This document shows, one piece after another, positions 58,321 through 64,000 of a stretch of 64,000 nucleotides of DNA. The stretch comes from Frankia sp. AiPa1 (GTDB taxonomy: Bacteria > Actinomycetota > Actinomycetes > Frankiales > Frankiaceae), in assembly GCF_023243075.1 (NCBI RefSeq), contig NZ_JALKFZ020000177.1, positions 62,001-126,000 on the forward strand, in the 5' to 3' direction. The notes below the pieces were generated by a model. That model saw only the letters and a list, made by a program, of their open reading frames with translations, had not been told where the DNA came from and searched no databases. Within the stretch, counting starts at the first letter, position 1. The number at the start of each line of letters is the position of its first letter. The translations under genes and the position numbers were made by a program.

Positions 58321-59709
58321 GTGGTGTTGGGTCCGTCCGCGGCCGATCGGCTCGCCGTTTCCGTCCCTGTGCAGACACTGACCGTCGATGCCGCGACCGA
58401 CGCCGCGATCGATCCCGTTACCGAGGTCGCCGTCGATGCCGGGGCCGGTCAGGGCGGTCGGGCCGAGGGCGCACGAACGGGTGATCGACCGGGCGAGGCG
58501 GGGCGCGCGGTGTCGGAGCCGAGGGCGTGGGCGGACGGGGGCGACGATCCTTATGCGGTCGCCGCGCGGCTGCTCTGGGCGCGGGTGCTCGGCCATCCGG
58601 GGATCGACCCGCACGAGGACTCGGACGTTGCTGCCGGTGGGGACGTTGCTGCCGGTGCGGACGTCGCTGCCGGCGCGGACGTCGCTGTCGGGGCGGGCGG
58701 TGCGGTCGCGCTGGCGGCGGTACTGCGGGACGAGCTCGGCATCGTGGTGGCAGCGGAGGAGATTCGTGCGGCGCGGACGCCGGCCGGCCTGGCTGGGATC
58801 CTCGCGGCGCGGCAGGGGGACGCCGAGCGTCATCCGACCGTCATGCCGCTGACCGGTGCCGGCGCCGGGACCGCGCTGTTCTGCTTCGCGGAGGCGGGGG
58901 CGCCGGCGATCGCTCTGCTGCCGTTCGCCCAGCATTTCGCCGGAGAACGACGGGTCTATGGGCTGCAGGCACATGCGCTGGAGCGCCGGGGGCTACCCGA
59001 CTGGTCGGTGGCGGCGGCGGCCCGCCGGCATGTGGCCGACCTCCGGCTGGTGCAGCCGACCGGGCCGTATCTGCTGGTGGGGCACTCGTTTGGGGGCCTG
59101 ATCGCGCTCGAGGTGGCCCGGCTGCTGCGGTCGGCGGGTCACGAGATCGCGCTGCTCGCATTGATCGACACCTATCTGCCGGGGACCGCGCGGCTGACCA
59201 GGTCCGGCGCGATCATTCCGACGAGCCAGCTGGAGGGTTGCCATCCGGACCGGCCGCATGCCGTGCCGGACCGGGACGGACGTGGAACGCTCGCGGCGGG
59301 GGCGGGGCCGGCGCTTGGCCCGCGGGTCGTCGCCGACCGGCTGCGCCAGCTCGTCGAGCTGCCGCTCGCGGGGCTGGTGCGTTTCCGGGGCGCCCATCGC
59401 TACGAGGCCTTCCACAACCAGGGCCGGATCCTGACGATGACCTACCGTCCGCACATCTACCCCGGGCGGACCACGGTCTGGCTCGCCGACGACCACGACG
59501 AGATCGAGGGCTGGCGCGGGGTGCTGACCGGACCCGCCACGATCCGGCGGATTCCGGGCGATCACCGGCTTGCCCTGCACCAGCCGCTGCTCGGGCAGAT
59601 CGTCGCCGAGCTGCGGTCCGACCTGGCCGCGGCCGAGGCACCGCCAGTGCCCGCAGGCGAGGCGGCGGCTGCCTCGACGGCCCGCCTGGACGCCACGCCC
59701 GCTGGCTGA
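58321..59709 (+). CDS. Thioesterase fused to a degenerate carrier-protein domain
   Basis: 462 residues. Residues 175-440 are an NRPS/PKS-type thioesterase: LFCFAEAGAPAIALLPFAQHF, RVYGLQAHAL, YLLVGHSFGGLIALEVARLL (GxSxG nucleophile), LALIDTYLPG and GDHRLALHQPLLGQI with the catalytic His. Before it is an acyl/peptidyl-carrier-like domain (YAVAARLLWARVLGHPGIDP...GAVALAAVLRDELGIVVAAEEIRAARTPAGLAGIL). The usual GGxS phosphopantetheine site reads GGAVAL, and the loop before it is expanded by an 18-bp repeat (VAAGAD). It probably cannot be loaded. GTG 58321 follows AGAGG; GTG 58315 is possible. No synthetase is seen nearby. Confidence 0.82.
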   Translation: MVLGPSAADRLAVSVPVQTLTVDAATDAAIDPVTEVAVDAGAGQGGRAEGARTGDRPGEAGRAVSEPRAWADGGDDPYAVAARLLWARVLGHPGIDPHEDSDVAAGGDVAAGADVAAGADVAVGAGGAVALAAVLRDELGIVVAAEEIRAARTPAGLAGILAARQGDAERHPTVMPLTGAGAGTALFCFAEAGAPAIALLPFAQHFAGERRVYGLQAHALERRGLPDWSVAAAARRHVADLRLVQPTGPYLLVGHSFGGLIALEVARLLRSAGHEIALLALIDTYLPGTARLTRSGAIIPTSQLEGCHPDRPHAVPDRDGRGTLAAGAGPALGPRVVADRLRQLVELPLAGLVRFRGAHRYEAFHNQGRILTMTYRPHIYPGRTTVWLADDHDEIEGWRGVLTGPATIRRIPGDHRLALHQPLLGQIVAELRSDLAAAEAPPVPAGEAAAASTARLDATPAG

Positions 59710-59854
59710 CCGGCCGCCACGTTCGCGGTTAGCGGATTGGCGGGTCCTCGCCCCGGGTTGCCTGCGAGAAAGTGACGCATCTCGCACGTTCCTGCCTCAG
59801 TATGGAGGGGCATGCTCGGATGCCGTCGCGGATCCGAGCCAGGACGGAGGGCGT

Positions 59855-60745
59855 ATGAAGATCCGTATCGGGATCGGATTCGGTGGGTTCGGCGGGGTGG
59901 CACCCGGCGAGTTCGCCGCACTCGTCGATCGGCTCGAGAAGCTCGAGATCGACTCGTTGTGGCTCTCCGAGCAGCTGTCCCTGCCCGCCGTCGCCCCGTT
60001 CGCCGGCCTCGGGTTCACGCTCGGCCGTACCAGCCGGCTCAAGGTGGGTACCGGGGTGGCCATCCTGCCCGGTCGCAACCCGGTGCTGGTGGCCAAGGAA
60101 CTCGCCTCCCTCGCCCAGTTGGCGCCGCGCCGCGTGCTGCCGGTGTTCGGCCTCGCACCCGGGCGAGAGGTGGACCGATCCGCCTATCCGGTGCCCGCGG
60201 GACGGCGCGGGGCGGTCTTCGACGAGGCGCTGGCGCTGGTGCGCCGGTTGCTGAGCGAGCCGACGGTGAGTTTCCATGGAGAGTTCTTCGACCTCGACGA
60301 CGTCGGCATCGGGGAGCGGCCCGCGCGGCCGCTGGACATCTGGCTTGGGGGTAAGGCACCGGCGGCGCTGCGCCGGATCGGCCGCTTGGGCGACGGCTGG
60401 CTGGCCAGCCTGGTCAGTCCGGAGCAGGCCGCCGCCGGGATAGCCGAGATCCGGGCCGCCGCCACGGCCGCCGGGCGGCACGTCGACGACGACCACTACG
60501 GACTCAGCCTGCGGCTCGCTTTCGCCCCGCCGTCCGCCGAGACGCTGGCCGCCCTGCGCGGCCGCGATCCACAGGCGGACCCGGCGCGGCTCATGCCGGT
60601 CGGATGGGCCGCGGCGCGGGCGGCGATCGCCGAGTACGTCGCCGTCGGCGTCAGCAAGTTCGTCATTCATCCGGCCATCGAGCCGGGTGGGTGGCCGGCC
60701 TTCCTGGATTCCTTCACCGCCGAACTGATGCCGTTGGAGAACTGA
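59855..60745 (+). CDS. F420-dependent LLM-class oxidoreductase
   Basis: 296 residues with a luciferase-like TIM barrel: MKIRIGIGFGGFGGVAPGEFAALVDRLEKLEIDSLWLSEQLSLP, VGTGVAILPGRNPVLVAKELASLAQL, LPVFGLAPGREVDRSAYPVP and RPLDIWLGGKAPAALRRIGRLGDGW. It resembles the F420-dependent MSMEG_3544-like family; F420 rather than FMN is inferred. The substrate is unknown. ATG 59855 has GGAGGG five bases upstream. It stands alone, 145 bp after the thioesterase. Confidence 0.92.
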   Translation: MKIRIGIGFGGFGGVAPGEFAALVDRLEKLEIDSLWLSEQLSLPAVAPFAGLGFTLGRTSRLKVGTGVAILPGRNPVLVAKELASLAQLAPRRVLPVFGLAPGREVDRSAYPVPAGRRGAVFDEALALVRRLLSEPTVSFHGEFFDLDDVGIGERPARPLDIWLGGKAPAALRRIGRLGDGWLASLVSPEQAAAGIAEIRAAATAAGRHVDDDHYGLSLRLAFAPPSAETLAALRGRDPQADPARLMPVGWAAARAAIAEYVAVGVSKFVIHPAIEPGGWPAFLDSFTAELMPLEN

Positions 60746-61506
60746 CCGCCAGGATGGTCGACGGTCCGCAGCAATACGCGGCTAATACTTAGCGAGCAAC
60801 GCATTTGTGTGGTCGCTCAGACGTCCGGCGAGTCTTTGCCAACGCGGTGCACACGGACGACCCAACCTCGATCTGCCGTGTGCGGAAGGTTTTCGTCACG
60901 GGCGGGTGACGGTGCATTGGCGGCCGGCATCGGATCGCTCATCGGCGGCGTCTTGGGACATCTCGGGCGACCATCGGCGAGATCCGTGGCCCGGCTCGCC
61001 CATGCCCTTGGCGGTCGGCGGCCACTCTGGCGAGGCCATACCGGCACATGTGGGTGAGGTGTCCGGCTTCCGGGGGTGACGGTGCTGGATGCGGGCGGTG
61101 CCGGAAACACTGGAGGTGGGCGGGTGGATCGGTTGCGTCATGGCCCCTGTGGTGTCACCCGGGCGAGGCGGCACGCCCGAGTGTCAATATCCGCCGGCCC
61201 CTTCCCCTTTCCCAGCCAGACCGCCACAATTGGCTGGTAACAGGGGTTGGTGACGGTGAACGGTCGCGGGGTGAACGGTCGCGGGAGGATCCGTCGTGGG
61301 AGGATAGAGCAGGCGGTCGGCGTGCGATGCGGATTAGCCGGCCGGGTGCCTCAATCTCCGCCCAATCGTGCCCCGAGCGATGATCTGAAGGTGCAGGGGG
61401 TACTGGCCATGTGGCAGATAACCCGACACCTCAGGCCGTGAAGCGAGACAATCCCGTGCACACCGACAGGCGCTCGGGCACCGGGGAAAGCAACGCGGGA
61501 GGAAAC
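60746..61506. other. Long intergenic region
   Basis: No gene is supported in about 760 bp. It contains a two-copy 16-bp repeat (ggtgaacggtcgcggg) at about 61254-61287 and an AT-richer patch near 60770-60815 that may hold a promoter. An in-frame GTG at 61411 could lengthen the stress protein, but with a weaker ribosome binding site. Confidence 0.45.
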
Positions 61507-61926
61507 GTGGAACGGGCGGAGCACACGAGGACACAGCCACCGGTGCAGACCGACCGGCATGTGGTGGTGGGCGTGCGGGCCGGCGACCTGTCGGATATGG
61601 CGGACGTGCTGGTCGCCGCCGATCTGGCCGCCAGGCTCGGCGCTCGCCTGGTACTGATCGCGACGATGGAGCGCTGGGCCCGGTGGGCCCGGTGGACGGC
61701 CGGTGTCTACTGCGCCTTCGGCGTGGAGACGGTCATGTGCGCGGCGCGGATCGCCGAGCAGGAGGCCCGGGACGAGTTCGAAAGCCGGCTGCGCTCGCTG
61801 CTCGACCTCGTCGGCGTCGAATGGACGCTCGAGTGGTCGGCCGGCTCGTCCCGCCGGGCCGCCGTGCGTTACACCCGTCGCTTCCCCGACGCGACCGTCA
61901 TCCTGCGCCCCGAACGCCACCGCTGA
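61507..61926 (+). CDS. Universal-stress-protein-like protein
   Basis: 139 residues. HVVVGVRAGDLSDMADVLVAADLAARLGARLVLIATMERW matches the first strand and helix of the USP/HUP fold. The middle is Trp-rich. The end, SSRRAAVRYTRRFPDATVILRPERHR, replaces the usual GxxGxxGS nucleotide loop, so ATP binding is doubtful. GTG 61507 has GGGAGG five bases upstream and starts close to the domain; the frame extends back to GTG 61411. Function beyond the fold is unknown. Confidence 0.7.
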   Translation: MERAEHTRTQPPVQTDRHVVVGVRAGDLSDMADVLVAADLAARLGARLVLIATMERWARWARWTAGVYCAFGVETVMCAARIAEQEARDEFESRLRSLLDLVGVEWTLEWSAGSSRRAAVRYTRRFPDATVILRPERHR

Positions 61927-62118
61927 GCTCCCCCGCCGGGTCCGCCACCCCGGCCTGTCGGCGTCGCCTGGTCACCTGGCGGGCTCCGGCTGCGGTACGA
62001 ACTGCGGTGACGGTCGGCGCCGGCCGATCGGTGAACGCCACCGCCCCCGGGCGGTCGGCGCCGTTGGGTCGGGGTACGACCCCGCCGGGCGGATATCAGG
62101 CGAGCGCGGGGTGGTGGC

Positions 62119-63657
62119 ATGCGGACGGTCGATGTGGCGGTCGTGGGCGCGGGGCTTGCGGGGCTGTCCGCCGCGACGCTGCTCGCCGCCGAGGGTCTCG
62201 AGGTCGCGGTCTGGGAAGCGGCCGACGACGTGGGCGGCCGGGTGCGCACCGACGAGGTGGACGGGTTCCTCCTCGACCGCGGTTTCCAGGTGCTCCTGCC
62301 GGCCTACCCGGAGGTCGTGCGCCAGATCGACCTACCGGCGCTTCGCGTGCGCCCGTTCGCTCGCGCAGTGCTGCTGCGTGACGGCGTGCGCTCGGTGTCG
62401 CTGGGCGATCCGTCCGGTGGGATGGGGGCGCTGGCCGGTCTGGTGCCGGGCCGGGCGCTGCGGGCGGCCGACCTCGTCCGGTTGGCGGCGCTGACCAGCC
62501 GGGACCGCTGGGCCCGTCCGGGTGACCTGGTCGCCGGACCCGAGCGGCCGACCCGCGCGGACCTGCTGGCCCGAGGCCTGTCCGTGCCCGCCGTGGACGG
62601 TGTGCTCGCCCCTGTGCTTCGTGGGATCTTTCTGGAGGAGCGGCTTGCCACCTCGGCGCGGTTCTTCCACCTGGTGTGGCGCAGTTTCGCCACGCGCCCG
62701 CCGGTGCTGCCCGAAGGCGGCATGGCCGCGCTGCCCCGTCAGCTCGCCGCGCGGCTGCGGCCGGGCACGGTGCGCCTGGGCCGCCCGGCTGACATCGTGA
62801 CCCGCACCGGGGTGCGCTCCCGCGACGGCGAGTCCCTGGTCGCCCGGGCGGTCGTGGTCGCCACGGACGGGACGACGGCGGCCCGGCTGGTTCCGGGGAT
62901 CGCCGAACCCGCCTGGCACGGCGTGACCACCTACTACTTCCGCACCGACGTCTCCCCGCTGCGCCGCGGGATGCTGGTCGTCGAGGGGGCGACCGACTCC
63001 CGCCGCCGTCTGACGCGTCCGCGGCGGACCGGCCCGGTGATCAACACGGTGGTGCTCAACGAGGTGGCCCCGTCCTACGCACCCGCCGGCGCGGCGCTGA
63101 TCGCCGCATCCGTGCTCGGCGCCTCCCCGGACAGCGGTGCTTCCCCGGACGGCGGTGTCCTCTCCGAGGGCGGTGTTCCCCCGGGCGGCCTGGTCCCCGC
63201 GGACGAGGAACGCGCGGTCCGTACCCACCTCGGCGCGCTGTACGGCACCGACACCGGCGACTGGACGCTGCTCGCCCGCTACCCGGTGCCCCGGGCTCTG
63301 CCCGCCCTGAGCAGCCCCGCGGTGCTGCGCCGTCCGGTGCGCACCCCGACCGGGGTGTACGTCTGCGGCGACCATCGGGACACCCCATCCATCCAGGGCG
63401 CGCTGTTCTCCGGTCGCCGGGCGGCCGAGGCGGTGCTGGCCGACCTCGGCATCTCCCGAACGGACCGCCCGTGGACCGGCGTACCGCGGTCGGACATCTC
63501 CCGGGCCGACCCGCGGCGGTGGGACGCCGCCCCCGCCGATGACCAGAGGGCGGATGCCGTCCGACCCGATGCCGTCCGGCCCGATGCGGCCCGACCCGAT
63601 GCGGCCCGAGCGGATGCCGGCCGTCCCGAGGTCTCGGATCCCGAGATCTCGGGATAG
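62119..63657 (+). CDS. FAD-dependent amine oxidase/desaturase-like oxidoreductase
   Basis: 512 residues. The FAD Rossmann motif VDVAVVGAGLAGLSAATLLAAEGLEVAVWEA, the GG loop DDVGGRVRTDEVDGFLLDRGFQVLLPAYPE, and the C-terminal FAD contact GVYVCGDHRDTPSIQGALFSGRRAAEAVL match the flavin-containing amine oxidase/phytoene desaturase superfamily. Substrate unknown; carotenoid or porphyrin-type chemistry is possible. The tail after residue 460 is low complexity with RPDAV/RPDAA repeats from a 15-bp DNA unit (about 63555-63615). ATG 62119 begins directly at the domain. Confidence 0.9.
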   Translation: MRTVDVAVVGAGLAGLSAATLLAAEGLEVAVWEAADDVGGRVRTDEVDGFLLDRGFQVLLPAYPEVVRQIDLPALRVRPFARAVLLRDGVRSVSLGDPSGGMGALAGLVPGRALRAADLVRLAALTSRDRWARPGDLVAGPERPTRADLLARGLSVPAVDGVLAPVLRGIFLEERLATSARFFHLVWRSFATRPPVLPEGGMAALPRQLAARLRPGTVRLGRPADIVTRTGVRSRDGESLVARAVVVATDGTTAARLVPGIAEPAWHGVTTYYFRTDVSPLRRGMLVVEGATDSRRRLTRPRRTGPVINTVVLNEVAPSYAPAGAALIAASVLGASPDSGASPDGGVLSEGGVPPGGLVPADEERAVRTHLGALYGTDTGDWTLLARYPVPRALPALSSPAVLRRPVRTPTGVYVCGDHRDTPSIQGALFSGRRAAEAVLADLGISRTDRPWTGVPRSDISRADPRRWDAAPADDQRADAVRPDAVRPDAARPDAARADAGRPEVSDPEISG

Positions 63658-63873
63658 CCAGCAGGGCCCTGGGGGAACGCCGGTCACCCGCCGAGCGCAC
63701 GGAGGGCACACATCGGACGCATGGTCCACTGAAGGTTGACGAACCAACGATGGCAATCACACGTTGCATGTTCATGGCGGCGCAAGGTGGCGACCAATCG
63801 CGCCGCCGTGCTGATCGACGGACGGATCGGCGCTACGATCTGTCCGTCTGTAGCATGATGCTCACCCAGTGGG
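63658..63873. other. Promoter region of the PAS-domain gene
   Basis: 216 bp without a gene. AT-richer sequence near 63735-63775 and 63835-63860 is a plausible promoter area for the downstream gene. No specific boxes are called. Confidence 0.35.
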
Positions 63874-64000
63874 GTGGTTCACCTGGATGACGGTAGAGGC
63901 ACCCTTGCCAGCGGCCTGCTGGACGCGGCCCCGGACGCGATCGTCGGCGTGCACGCGGACGGCCGGATCGCGCTGGTCAACGCGCAGGCCGAGCGCCTGT
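63874..64000 (+). CDS. PAS-domain protein, N-terminal fragment (3' end outside window)
   Basis: From GTG 63874 the frame reads LLDAAPDAIVGVHADGRIALVNAQAERL, the start of a PAS sensor domain. It is cut by the window edge after 42 codons. In actinobacteria such genes continue into histidine kinase, SpoIIE phosphatase or GGDEF domains; which one cannot be seen. The start is the only in-frame candidate after a stop at 63856-63858, and the ribosome binding site is weak. Confidence 0.75.
   Translation, partial: MVHLDDGRGTLASGLLDAAPDAIVGVHADGRIALVNAQAERL

Noticed and set aside
1..64000. tRNA, rRNA or riboswitch genes
   Set aside because: No cloverleaf with a GTTCGANTC arm, no rRNA core sequence and no known riboswitch motif was seen by eye in the intergenic regions. 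A covariance-model search would be needed to exclude weak cases.

Overview
The window is very GC-rich, gene-dense DNA with GTG starts, strong GGAGG-type ribosome binding sites, many ATGA or GTGA stop-start overlaps and GC-biased third codon positions. Together with the gene set (F420-type luciferase-like oxidoreductases, a PknB-like kinase, PhoP-, NarL-, LysR- and MarR-type regulators, a DUF6158-like small protein, RecQ with an actinobacterial C-terminus) this points to a high-GC actinobacterium. Frankia or a close relative is my best guess, which is inference from style rather than a database match. No rRNA, tRNA or CRISPR array was seen.

Layout. 1-611: the 3' end of pyruvate carboxylase (biotin domain) and a strong terminator hairpin. 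771-7687: an envelope block on the minus strand holding a PhoP-like response regulator, its histidine kinase, an ArnT/PMT-like GT39 membrane glycosyltransferase and a GT2-GtrA glycosyltransferase. Three promoters carry an 11-bp-period direct repeat of the Mycobacterium PhoP-box type, each exactly 45 bp before a start codon. 7834-9180: a lower-GC solitary gene that looks like a type IV restriction enzyme (sulfur-binding-like head, SRA-like middle, PD-(D/E)XK-like tail). 9181-16500: accessory DNA with a 36-bp palindrome, a secreted protein, a dienelactone hydrolase-like enzyme, and an Hsp70-WD40 fusion gene enclosed by about 215-bp inverted repeats. Each arm contains a 76-bp hairpin element that recurs at about 29.86 kb (deleted copy) and 44.96 kb. 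16500-18805: a NarL-type two-component pair.

19.3-32.4 kb: DUF6158-like protein, a vWA/solute-binding membrane protein, a MobA-like plus GNAT frame next to DoxX, MarR, a nucleotidyltransferase-BON protein coupled to a metallophosphoesterase, FmdB-type zinc ribbon, L-asparaginase, a DnaJ-domain membrane protein, and a family III CoA-transferase whose halves appear swapped. 32.99-38.70 kb: a complete, tightly coupled branched-chain amino-acid (Liv-type) ABC operon. 38.7-42.1 kb: a LysR regulator with a palindromic LysR box, a broken IS200-type transposase remnant at its 3' end, and a recQ gene frameshifted inside helicase motif VI.

42.4-64 kb: an SDR dehydrogenase, two luciferase-like monooxygenases, a TPR-like protein, a patatin phospholipase beside a PlsC-type acyltransferase, a four-gene envelope cluster (OmpA lipoprotein, a second lipoprotein, two membrane proteins), a methyltransferase, a Ser/Thr kinase with fibronectin-like modules, a large polytopic membrane protein, a thioesterase with a degenerate carrier domain, a universal-stress-like protein, a FAD amine oxidase-like enzyme and the start of a PAS-domain protein. 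Short tandem repeats (9 to 27 bp) are unusually common, both inside coding regions and between genes.
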